From NCBI GenBank assembly GCA_964619885.1, contig CAZUGA010000078.1, positions 1-6,340 on the forward strand: a DNA stretch of 6,340 bases. Reading direction: 5' to 3'. Each line of letters starts with the position of its first letter. Position 1 is the stretch's first letter. The translations under genes were made by a program, and so were the position numbers. Shown here one piece after another: positions 1-5,962 of the stretch. The notes beneath the pieces were generated by a model. The model ran no database searches. It was given only the letters and a program-made list of their open reading frames with translations, and was not told where the DNA came from. This stretch comes from CAZUGA01 sp964619885 (GTDB lineage: Bacteria; Pseudomonadota; Gammaproteobacteria; Methylococcales; UBA1147).

Positions 1-1
1 G

Positions 2-937
2 GTTGCGTTCGGTGCGACGACGTCGAACGTTACCGTGACCGCAACGGACAATGGCACCCCTAGGTTGAATAGTACGGTAAGTTTCAATTGGACTATAGCT
101 ACAGCAAATCAAGCTCCGATCATAAAGACGCTACCGATTCAGCATGCTATCGAAAACCAATTGTTCCAACTATTGGTAACTGCGGTGGATCCTAATGGAA
201 ATAATTTAACTTTGACCGTATCGAATTTACCAAGCAGATCCAATTTTATTGATAACCGAGATGGGACTGGTAATTTTACGTGGATTCCAAACTCCACTGA
301 TATTGGATCCCATATCTTAAGGTTTGTTGTCCAAGACGACGGAACGCCATCGCTGTATAGTTTCAAGGATGTAACAATAATTGTTAACCCAACCGATGGT
401 GATACATTTAATTTTGATATCAAGACATTGAATTGGAATCGGGAGCAATACAGATTGAATTTACAAGGGAAAAATGCAAGGCCCGGTGTACCTGTCTTAA
501 TTCGCGATGAATTTGAAAAACTCATTGGCGAAACGCGTGTCATGCAGAATGGAGAATTTACATTCTCCGAGCAATTGATTACAGGACCTTGCATGGTGGA
601 TGTCGAAATTGACGGCAACCATATTCGACGCATTGTGAAAAATCCTGCACGGCACTGTTCTGGATCCGAGGTAGACTTCGTGATAGACGAGATGAAACAA
701 GCCGGATCGATGTTGCACGTACACGGCAAAGAAGCATTTCCACTTTCTGATATCCTTATATTTAATACATTTAACAAATTATTGAGCCAAGGGCGAGCAA
801 ATTCGAATGGCGAATTCGAATTTGCAAGTAAGATCGAAGATTCTGTCTGTCATGTATTGATTAGGATACGCGACCAAGAATTGCTACAAAAAGTTTCAAA
901 TTCATCTAGTGTTTGTAAACAAGCGCTACGTGATTAG
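2..937 (+). CDS. Secreted protein with cadherin/Ig-like repeats, 3' part only
   Basis: This gene enters from outside the window. The frame is open from base 2, and the GTG at 35 falls inside a beta-strand of a repeat, so it is not the start. About 311 residues are visible. Residues 1-40 finish one Ig-like repeat (motif TATDNGTP). Residues about 40-131 form a complete one (NQAP, then VDPNGNNLTLTV, DGTGNFTW, DDGTPS), the pattern of putative-Ig/cadherin-like bacterial surface proteins. Residues about 142-305 are two tandem copies of a different beta-rich module, each with an NGEF turn and two cysteines 22 residues apart. There is no C-terminal membrane anchor or PEP-CTERM signal, so it is probably periplasmic or released. 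Family knowledge suggests adhesion or scaffolding; the exact role is unknown. A Sco chaperone and a cytochrome follow on the same strand, but the 276-bp gap leaves co-transcription uncertain. Confidence 0.85.
   Translation, partial: VAFGATTSNVTVTATDNGTPRLNSTVSFNWTIATANQAPIIKTLPIQHAIENQLFQLLVTAVDPNGNNLTLTVSNLPSRSNFIDNRDGTGNFTWIPNSTDIGSHILRFVVQDDGTPSLYSFKDVTIIVNPTDGDTFNFDIKTLNWNREQYRLNLQGKNARPGVPVLIRDEFEKLIGETRVMQNGEFTFSEQLITGPCMVDVEIDGNHIRRIVKNPARHCSGSEVDFVIDEMKQAGSMLHVHGKEAFPLSDILIFNTFNKLLSQGRANSNGEFEFASKIEDSVCHVLIRIRDQELLQKVSNSSSVCKQALRD
425..916 (+). repeat. Two tandem 86-residue modules inside the Ig-like protein
   Basis: The two C-terminal modules align without gaps at an offset of exactly 86 residues (258 bp). 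The shared positions include a GK pair, an L/I-rich strand, F-x-KL, the turn NGEF-x-F, a first cysteine, a V/I-x-I strand and a second cysteine. The cysteines are at window-protein residues 197 and 219 in copy 1, and 283 and 305 in copy 2. The copies are diverged at the residue level, so this is an old duplication of a folded domain, not a DNA-level repeat. Each cysteine pair probably forms a disulfide in the periplasm. Confidence 0.75.
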
Positions 938-1213
938 GGCCACGAAGCGGCAATATAGCGGATTTACCACAGGACTTGTGATTAACTCGGAATTTCTGAA
1001 GCACAGGAAAGTGCCTGTATGACCAATCAAACCTGATTACTGAGAATTTGTGAACCTGCAGAAATCACGTTCGCTCGACGGACTCTTGATGTTATGAATG
1101 AATTATACCAAGATTCTAGAATAAACATGGAACACTTTTGAAGACAACAGCGGTGATCTGAACTACGATGCTGCGATTTATGAATTGTTGAAAATTCGTA
1201 GAATACATTATTT
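938..1213. other. Intergenic region before the Sco gene
   Basis: These 276 bases separate the Ig-like gene from the Sco gene. No clear rho-independent terminator follows the first gene: a short ACAGG/CCTGT stem at 1003-1018 has no T-run. A TAGAAT at 1117-1122 resembles a -10 box but has no good -35 partner. Bases 1125-1217 are open in the frame that reads DNSGDLNYDAAIYELLKIRR, with no normal start codon. This may be chance or a remnant. Confidence 0.4.
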
Positions 1214-1867
1214 ATGAACAGATTATTTTACTCGACTAGACATAATTCTGTACTAATTCGAATCAGTGTCGTTCTAATACTCTTGTTAGCGTGTTGTTCG
1301 ATGCTCTATGCGGCGCCAAACCTTACTAAACGGGCTGCTGCACCACAACAACCTGCATCAAAAAAGCATTACAAGAGGTCCATTGAGTCCTACCAAATTC
1401 CCAAAATAGAATTGATTGACCTTAACGGTCGCGCCGTTGATCTATCCTCAATATTAAATGGCGATCGCCCTGTATTGCTGAATTTTATATTTACGACTTG
1501 TCCGTCGTTCTGCCCTATATTAAGCGCTACGTTCAGCCAGATCCAAAATGAGTTGGCCGATGATATTCGCAACCCTCAACTGGTTTCAATCTCCATCGAT
1601 CCGGAACATGATACACCGGAGAGATTGAAGGACTACGCCGGAAAATTCAAGGCTGGTCCCGATTGGATCTTTTTAACGGGAAGTTATGTCGCGATTCTCG
1701 AAATTCAACAGAGATTTGGTGCCTACAAAGGGGAAAAAATGAACCATGCGCCTTTGACCTTCCTGCATCAACCAGGATCGAAGAATTGGTTGCGGCTAGA
1801 GGGATTCACTAGCGGTAAAGACTTATTGAGCGAATATCGTAAATTTGCAACAGTTGGTGCCAAATAA
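1214..1867 (+). CDS. Sco1/SenC/PrrC-family copper chaperone
   Basis: The 217-residue product has the length and layout of Sco proteins, which deliver copper or act as thiol-disulfide reductants for copper-enzyme assembly, classically the CuA site of cytochrome oxidase. An N-terminal hydrophobic segment (about 14-33) exports or anchors it in the periplasm; the LLAC-type site at 24-27 could also make it a lipoprotein. The thioredoxin-like fold starts near residue 63. The copper site is complete: CPSFC gives Cys96 and Cys100 in the C-x3-C motif, and His178 lies in NHAP before the last strands. SIDPEHDTP at 127-135 is a family hallmark. There is no strong Shine-Dalgarno before the ATG, but no other start fits the signal peptide. 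The cytochrome gene follows after 110 bp. No oxidase subunit is in view, so the client may be the neighbouring cytochrome or an unseen copper enzyme. Confidence 0.93.
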   Translation: MNRLFYSTRHNSVLIRISVVLILLLACCSMLYAAPNLTKRAAAPQQPASKKHYKRSIESYQIPKIELIDLNGRAVDLSSILNGDRPVLLNFIFTTCPSFCPILSATFSQIQNELADDIRNPQLVSISIDPEHDTPERLKDYAGKFKAGPDWIFLTGSYVAILEIQQRFGAYKGEKMNHAPLTFLHQPGSKNWLRLEGFTSGKDLLSEYRKFATVGAK

Positions 1868-1896
1868 CCGACATTACATGCCTATTTGGATCTCTC

Positions 1897-1927
1897 TAGA
1901 CAAGCAATCCTGCACTAAATCTATATT
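1897..1927 (+). promoter_or_regulatory. Weak candidate sigma-70 promoter before the cytochrome gene
   Basis: TAGACA (one mismatch to the -35 consensus) and TATATT (one mismatch to the -10 consensus) are separated by 19 bp, about 50 bp before the cytochrome start. The long spacer weakens the call. If real, the cytochrome could be transcribed separately from the Sco gene. Confidence 0.2.
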
Positions 1928-1977
1928 TTCATAAAGACATCTATCCTCCAAAATAAAATCTGCAATATGACCGAACA

Positions 1978-3684
1978 ATGCTAGACAGATATAAATATTC
2001 AGGATCCTTTGGATCGAGTTTAGTTATCGGCTGTATTTTTTTCCTAATATTGGGGTACGGTGTTATTTGTAATGCAGATCAGTCTTCGCTTCTCCCTACC
2101 GACGATCAAAAAATATTACAAGACGGTGAACGTATTTACCGTTTCGGAATTCTGCCGTCCGGCGAAAATGTCAGTGCTACGGCAGAGGCCGATATTGAAT
2201 TGAACGGTAGCCAGGCAGCTTGCGCGAACTGCCACAGGCGCAGTGGAATGGGTACCAACGAAGGACAACTTGTCATTCCACCCGTAACCCGAGATTTTTT
2301 ATTTAAAGCTAAAACTCTGGGACGTAAGGACCAGTTTGCATACAAAACAACGGGAGCCGGTACCCGTCCCGCATACAGTGACCTCTCATTAAAGCAAGCA
2401 ATTAGCAAAGGCATAGACCCAACCAGTCGACCCTTTAAGCCTATGATGCCTCGATTCAATTTTTCGTCCGGCGAAATGGAGGCACTCATTGCCTATCTGA
2501 AAACCTTGCAATCCAGTGGTGCACCGGGAGTAGATGAGACCACGATGCATTTCGCAACGATTGTGACAGACCGGGTAAACAGCGACAAAAAGAAAGCTAT
2601 GCTCGATGTATTGAATACCTTTTTCAAAGAGAAAAACGCGGGCACACGAAGCGAAACCCGCCGGTCAAAATATGCCCCCTGGCATAGAGACTGGAAATAC
2701 CAGTCGTATCGAAAATGGAAATTGCATGTGTGGGAGTTAAAGGGGCCTGCTAGCACATGGATTGATCAGATTGCAGATTACTACCAGCGTCAACCTGTAT
2801 TTGCCCTGATCAGCGGATTGGCCGAAGGTCCATGGGACCCAATACATTTTTTCTGTGAACAACATCAAATACCCTGCTTATTTCCGAACACCGACCAACC
2901 CGTCAACTCCGAATCTGATTACTACACGTTTTATTTTTCACGTGGCGTCGAACTTGAGGCGGATCTCGTGATTAAATTTTTGGATACTCAAACTGAACGC
3001 GCGTCAAGAAAAAAGATTGTACAAGTCTATCGACCGGGAACCAAAGGTAACACTGCGGCTCTTCGGTTGCGTCAGTTGTTGAATGACCGAAAAGGCAATA
3101 CTGTAGTAGATTTCCGCTTGGAAAACGCTACGCCACTCAACGGAGAATTTTGGCAATCCATGTACCGTCAAAATAATCAGGCAGATTGGGTTCTTTGGTT
3201 AGAATCTAAAGACCTCGCTCATTTAGATCAATTTTCGCATCCACAAAACGGATCCTCCCGAATATTTTTATCTAGTACGCTCGCGCCGGATTGGAACACA
3301 CGGATACCGCAACCCCTGATCAAATATGTTTACGCTGTGCACCCATACGAGAAATCCTCTGCAATGAGGATGCATTTAATACGTAGTAATAGTTGGTTGG
3401 CAACACGAAAAATTGCCACTGACAAGGTGAAGATCCAGGCCAACGCATATTTCGCGCTGCGATCCACAGGCAGAGCGATCATGCATCTTAGAGACAAGTT
3501 TTCGAGGGACTATTTTATCGAACTCATAGAACATACCGCCGAAAAACTGTTTGTATCCTCAGTATACCCTCGGTTAACTTTGGCGCCCGGCCAGCGTTAT
3601 GCATCGAAAGGGGGTTATATATTACAAGTTACTACCGAAAATCAAAACGTACCCGTTCCAGTGAGTAAATGGCTAATCCCTTAA
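1978..3684 (+). CDS. Periplasmic c-type cytochrome fused to a substrate-binding-protein-like domain
   Basis: The 568-residue product starts with a signal peptide (hydrophobic core about 13-31, likely cleavage after CNA at 33). A single haem c attachment site, CANCH, spans 82-86, and PMMP at 155-158 supplies the probable distal methionine (Met157 or Met156). Residues about 45-180 therefore form a class I cytochrome c domain. Residues about 188-550 have alternating strand/helix character (FATIVTD, VFALISG, KKIVQVY, ADWVLWLES) resembling a type 1 periplasmic binding protein of the branched-chain amino-acid class. That assignment rests on pattern, not a search. The binding-like part contains Cys293 and Cys300, flanking HQIP. 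No permease or ATPase gene is near, which argues for a sensing or electron-transfer role rather than ABC transport. There is no clear Shine-Dalgarno, but the ATG directly precedes the signal peptide. It sits 110 bp after the Sco gene and probably belongs to the same redox module. Confidence 0.85.
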   Translation: MLDRYKYSGSFGSSLVIGCIFFLILGYGVICNADQSSLLPTDDQKILQDGERIYRFGILPSGENVSATAEADIELNGSQAACANCHRRSGMGTNEGQLVIPPVTRDFLFKAKTLGRKDQFAYKTTGAGTRPAYSDLSLKQAISKGIDPTSRPFKPMMPRFNFSSGEMEALIAYLKTLQSSGAPGVDETTMHFATIVTDRVNSDKKKAMLDVLNTFFKEKNAGTRSETRRSKYAPWHRDWKYQSYRKWKLHVWELKGPASTWIDQIADYYQRQPVFALISGLAEGPWDPIHFFCEQHQIPCLFPNTDQPVNSESDYYTFYFSRGVELEADLVIKFLDTQTERASRKKIVQVYRPGTKGNTAALRLRQLLNDRKGNTVVDFRLENATPLNGEFWQSMYRQNNQADWVLWLESKDLAHLDQFSHPQNGSSRIFLSSTLAPDWNTRIPQPLIKYVYAVHPYEKSSAMRMHLIRSNSWLATRKIATDKVKIQANAYFALRSTGRAIMHLRDKFSRDYFIELIEHTAEKLFVSSVYPRLTLAPGQRYASKGGYILQVTTENQNVPVPVSKWLIP

Positions 3685-3706
3685 TCCAATAATAAGACAG
3701 CCCTAT

Positions 3707-4375
3707 TTATGCTAGGAGGTGCCGGCAGGGCCTCCGACAGTTATTGAGTTGCTTTTTTTTGAGTCCAATACCAATAAGACCGATCCCCAGCAGGATAAGA
3801 ACCGAAGGTTCAGGTACGGATATATTGACATTATCCAGAGCGATGGCTTGGTATTGCCCAAATGAATCGATATTAAAAATATGAGCCGCTACACGAATTG
3901 ACGAAAATCCCAAGGTATCCATCCAACCCACAGTAGATCCTTTGTTAACGGTAAGATCACCAAAACCCGTAGAGGTCGTGCCCTGAAAAGTTTCCCAAAC
4001 AAGATTGGTCGTTGTTGTACCACGCCAGCCATCACCGATCATAAAATCAAGAGCATATATTGAACTCCCGTCAGCCATGGAAATGGTAACCCAACTAGTA
4101 TTCCCACCAGAGCCATAATGAAATGCCGTCTGGTTTCCGGTATTGAATGGATTGAACCCTACGTAACTATGATCCGGGACACTAACTATAATTCCGTTTT
4201 CAGTATATCCATTAAGATTGATATTCCTCGAAGTAATAGAATCAAATGTCGCGGAATTAGTTGGGCTGGCTACAACCGCCGAATTAGCGAATATCGGCGT
4301 AGCATAAACATTTACCATCGAGATAAGGCCTAGACTGATTAAAGTCAATTTTACAATATTGGTATTGAAATTCAT
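3707..4375 (-). CDS. PEP-CTERM sorting-domain surface protein
   Basis: The 222-residue product has an N-terminal signal peptide (hydrophobic about 8-20, likely cleavage after VYA at 25 or IFA at 30). A glycine-, threonine- and serine-rich beta-type body follows, ending in the LDNVNI strand that commonly precedes the sorting signal. The C-terminal signal is tripartite: VPEP at 187-190, a hydrophobic helix at 191-205, and KKK at 206-208. In this family an exosortase cleaves the signal and the protein is exported to the surface or the exopolysaccharide matrix. Exosortase itself is not in the window. After KKK the frame runs on for 14 residues including two cysteines, which is unusual; an A8 run encodes the KKK and may mark a frameshift. 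Upstream is a purine-rich GGGAAAG near the ATG and a sigma-54-type promoter. It converges with the cytochrome gene. Confidence 0.9.
   Translation of the reverse strand: MNFNTNIVKLTLISLGLISMVNVYATPIFANSAVVASPTNSATFDSITSRNINLNGYTENGIIVSVPDHSYVGFNPFNTGNQTAFHYGSGGNTSWVTISMADGSSIYALDFMIGDGWRGTTTTNLVWETFQGTTSTGFGDLTVNKGSTVGWMDTLGFSSIRVAAHIFNIDSFGQYQAIALDNVNISVPEPSVLILLGIGLIGIGLKKKQLNNCRRPCRHLLA
3715..3735. terminator. Weak hairpin between the converging genes
   Basis: GGAGG and CCTCC form a 5-6 bp stem with an 11-base loop. It lies just past the cytochrome stop and within the very end of the opposing PEP-CTERM frame. No T-run follows directly on either strand; on the plus strand a T8 run starts 18 bases later. 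It could end transcription from either side only weakly. If the PEP-CTERM gene really ends at 3741 (see the A8 site), this hairpin would be in its 3' untranslated region. Confidence 0.2.
3753..3760 (-). other. A8 homopolymer (T8 on plus strand): possible frameshift or slippage site
   Basis: The coding strand reads CTC, eight A, then GCAACTCAATAA. As written, the frame gives KKKQLNN and continues to 3707. With one extra A (or two fewer) it gives KKK-ATQ (or KK-ATQ) and stops at 3741-3743. That short end just after the basic cluster is the normal form of a PEP-CTERM terminus. The run could be a sequencing or assembly indel, a true mutation, or a transcriptional slippage site. Confidence 0.5.
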
Positions 4376-4439
4376 TTCGCTTTCCCATCTATTCGTTTTT
4401 GAAACGTGCTGTCATAAGAATTTTGTTACAAACCTAAAA

Positions 4440-4455
4440 TGCAAGAAGCCAGCCA
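4440..4455 (-). promoter_or_regulatory. Sigma-54 (RpoN) -24/-12 promoter of the PEP-CTERM gene
   Basis: On the minus strand the bases are TGGCTGGCTTCTTGCA. Against the consensus TGGCACG-N4-TTGCA this matches TGGC, the G at position 7 and all of TTGCA, with the diagnostic GG and GC exactly 10 bases apart. The site points toward the PEP-CTERM start, giving an expected 5' leader of roughly 50-55 bases. PEP-CTERM genes are known to be controlled by the PrsK/PrsR sensor-regulator pair acting with RpoN, which supports the call. The AC of the -24 element is TG here, so binding may be somewhat weaker than ideal. Confidence 0.72.
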
Positions 4456-4458
4456 TTC

Positions 4459-4473
4459 TGTTTCCCTGAAACA
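4459..4473. repeat. Inverted repeat next to the -24 element
   Basis: TGTTTC-CCT-GAAACA is a perfect 6-bp inverted repeat whose inner edge is 3 bp from the -24 element. It could be a protein-binding site or a chance hairpin. It is too close to the promoter for a typical sigma-54 enhancer. Confidence 0.35.
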
Positions 4474-4584
4474 CTTATCATTAAAATTCAGTGTGTTAAA
4501 AATATTTCATGGAAATTGAACAAACGAAAATGAATCATACTGTATAGTTTTTCGACAACAACGGCGGATCGCAGTCGAGAAAGA

Positions 4585-4617
4585 AGTAACCCGCTAATTT
4601 TGGGAATTCTGGTTACT
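4585..4617. repeat. Wide inverted repeat, possible enhancer site
   Basis: AGTAACC and GGTTACT are perfect 7-bp inverted arms separated by 19 bases. They lie about 140-175 bp upstream of the -12 element, the range used by sigma-54 enhancer-binding proteins. As an RNA hairpin it has a large loop and no adjacent T-run on the minus strand, so a terminator is less likely. Confidence 0.35.
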
Positions 4618-4629
4618 AAAAAACCTGGG

Positions 4630-4656
4630 AGTACCTAGGTAGTACGCATTTGTACT
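4630..4656. repeat. Three phased GTAC elements
   Basis: The sequence is AGTAC-N6-AGTAC-N6-GTACT. The GTAC cores start at 4631, 4642 and 4652, spaced by 11 and 10 bp, about one helical turn. The first spacer sits within the perfect palindrome ACCTAGGT, and the last two copies form an inverted pair. Such phasing on one face of the helix suggests a protein-binding site, possibly for the activator of the PEP-CTERM promoter. Confidence 0.4.
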
Positions 4657-4864
4657 GTCCGCCGTAATGGAATATCACGGAAGAACATTTATTTTAAGAA
4701 TTTAAGTTGGGTAAAATCAAAGATCGCAGCAAGACTCCATGGCACCGAGATTACGCTAAACAGTTGTAGGATACCCTTCTCGAGTCCCTCAGCTTAAGAT
4801 AACGAGAAATTTGGTTTTCAATAACTTGCCGGTAATGCGGAACCGAATTAGAGTGATTCTATTC

Positions 4865-5305
4865 TTAGGGCTGATAACCACAATGCCGGCTGTTTGTATA
4901 ATATCCGCCCATTTTCAAACAAACCTCAAAATCTGCCTCATTGCGCAGTTGTAACTCACAGTTTTCCCACGCCGTTTTAGCTAGATCACAAAAATAATCT
5001 TCTTTCATTGTCTGATACTGATAGTCGTCTACCCCCAATACACGAGCTGCTTTATTAGAAGTAGATGGGTCCCCCATGGCCTCAATCGAGGGAGGCTTAG
5101 CTTTTCCGGAATCCGGTTTTTTTGGCGTCTTTTTATCCTGACGAGCACTTTGCACGGTTCCACCGTCATTTGTTTCTGTGTGAATAGGATTCGAATCACT
5201 CTGATTCGGCTCGGAAGTGCGGTCAATGTACGTATAAGCGAGTAAACCGACGGATAGTAAAACAAATAATCTCACCAAAGAGAATTCTCTAAGGAAACTA
5301 ACCAT
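4865..5305 (-). CDS. Membrane-anchored small protein with four cysteines, function unknown
   Basis: I do not recognise a family for this 146-residue product. Residues about 9-26 are a single hydrophobic segment preceded by basic residues, so it is either an N-terminal anchor or an uncleaved signal with the rest in the periplasm. Residues about 28-85 are polar and low in complexity (S, T, K, P, D, Q; for example DKKTPKKPDSGKAKPP), a likely flexible linker. The C-terminal domain (about 86-146) holds four cysteines at 106, 116, 129 and 142, with aromatics around DYFCDLA, WENCEL and GGYYTNSRHCGY; two disulfides are plausible. The start is supported by AAGGG eight bases before the ATG (5314-5318). 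A hairpin lies in the leader region. No nearby gene indicates its function. Confidence 0.75.
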   Translation of the reverse strand: MVSFLREFSLVRLFVLLSVGLLAYTYIDRTSEPNQSDSNPIHTETNDGGTVQSARQDKKTPKKPDSGKAKPPSIEAMGDPSTSNKAARVLGVDDYQYQTMKEDYFCDLAKTAWENCELQLRNEADFEVCLKMGGYYTNSRHCGYQP

Positions 5306-5328
5306 AACTTGAACCCTTTAAACTTGGT

Positions 5329-5342
5329 CAGGCTAATGCCTG
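5329..5342. repeat. Short palindromic hairpin before the four-cysteine gene
   Basis: CAGGC-TAAT-GCCTG is a perfect 5-bp stem with a 4-base loop, 24-37 bp upstream of the ATG at 5305. It could be an operator or a leader hairpin. It is short enough to be chance. Confidence 0.3.
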
Positions 5343-5458
5343 GGGAATACTATCAATCAAACGCGGTACCTATTTAATCAGGACAAATATCGCGTTGACA
5401 AGACCATTTTTGAAATTCAATATCCAAAAATGAATTCTATGAATTGGCGATTAAAGTC

Positions 5459-5477
5459 TAACGCTGGGAAAGCGTTA
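5459..5477 (-). terminator. Candidate terminator after the receiver gene
   Basis: TAACGCT and AGCGTTA form a perfect 7-bp stem around a 5-base loop, 53 bases past the stop of the receiver-domain gene. On the minus strand it is followed by GACTTTAATC, which has only a short T-run, so this is a weak intrinsic terminator at best. It could instead be a binding site. Confidence 0.3.
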
Positions 5478-5530
5478 CCCTTGAGTTTCTTCGAGAATCG
5501 GGACGGGAAACCAAGAAAATAGGCAACCTC

Positions 5531-5962
5531 TTACGTCCCTAATTTTTTAAGACTAGAGCCGCGCACCTCCTCTACCCCAAGCTCCGTCGAGTCTATACCC
5601 GGACACCTGGATTTGATAAACTCAGCAATGCCGTTCATATTCACCGCCGCATGGCAAACAAAATAATCAGCATGGTTTACCGTTGCGGCGTCAATGTACT
5701 CTGAAAAATCGAACAAGGATAAAATAACACATCCTATTTCGGGATGCATATTTTTGATCTTGCTTGTCAATTGAAGACCGCTGCAGTCGCAAAGACGAAT
5801 ATTGGTAAATACCAAATTGGTCGGATTACTGTTAATACGTTCAACTGCCTTGGCACCCGTCTCGGCCACAACAACCGCGGTCCAAGGGAACAATTCCGAA
5901 AGAAACTCAACGAATACTTCCCTGAAGATCGAATCTTCATCTACAACCAAGATGCTATACAT
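5531..5962 (-). CDS. Stand-alone receiver domain lacking the phosphoacceptor aspartate
   Basis: The start is taken as the ATG at 5962; a TTG one codon earlier is also possible, but a stop lies two codons before that. Numbering here includes that TTG residue. The product is a single CheY-like receiver of about 120 residues plus a short tail, with no output domain. SILVVDED at 4-11 keeps the acidic pocket, and Ser83 in VILSLFD fits the switch position. The phosphoacceptor, normally Asp in the D-I-x-L motif, is Asn55 in FTNIRL. The conserved lysine appears replaced by His105 in DYFVCHAA. The domain is therefore probably not phosphorylated in the usual way and may act by protein-protein binding. 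The order NIRLCDCSGLQL resembles NarL/LuxR-type receivers, so it may have lost a DNA-binding domain. No sensor kinase is nearby, and its own promoter was not identified. Confidence 0.82.
   Translation of the reverse strand: MYSILVVDEDSIFREVFVEFLSELFPWTAVVVAETGAKAVERINSNPTNLVFTNIRLCDCSGLQLTSKIKNMHPEIGCVILSLFDFSEYIDAATVNHADYFVCHAAVNMNGIAEFIKSRCPGIDSTELGVEEVRGSSLKKLGT

Larger units (their letters stand above)
4376..4864. other. 489-bp regulatory region upstream of the PEP-CTERM gene
   Basis: I found no convincing gene in this stretch. It separates two minus-strand genes and holds the -24/-12 promoter at 4440-4455 and inverted repeats at 4459-4473, 4471-4494 (ACACT/AGTGT), 4585-4617 and 4630-4656. 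No strong terminator was seen for the gene ending at 4865. Bases about 4660-4864 show nothing I can name. Confidence 0.6.

Noticed and set aside
35..37. GTG as the start of the Ig-like protein
   Set aside because: The same frame is open to the window edge and reads a continuous Ig-like strand before it, so the gene begins outside the window.
139..777. Long minus-strand open frame inside the Ig-like gene
   Set aside because: It is antisense to a well-supported protein, and its translation shows no domain or signal pattern.
1967..1984. Five-codon ORF (MTEQC) overlapping the cytochrome start
   Set aside because: It is too short, has no Shine-Dalgarno and is expected by chance.
4740..4755. Plus-strand TGGCAC followed by ATTACG, sigma-54-like
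   Set aside because: The required GC of the -12 element is AC here, and no plus-strand gene follows.
5395..5423. Perfect TTGACA with CAATAT 17 bp downstream on the plus strand
   Set aside because: The -10 matches only three of six positions and no plus-strand gene lies downstream.
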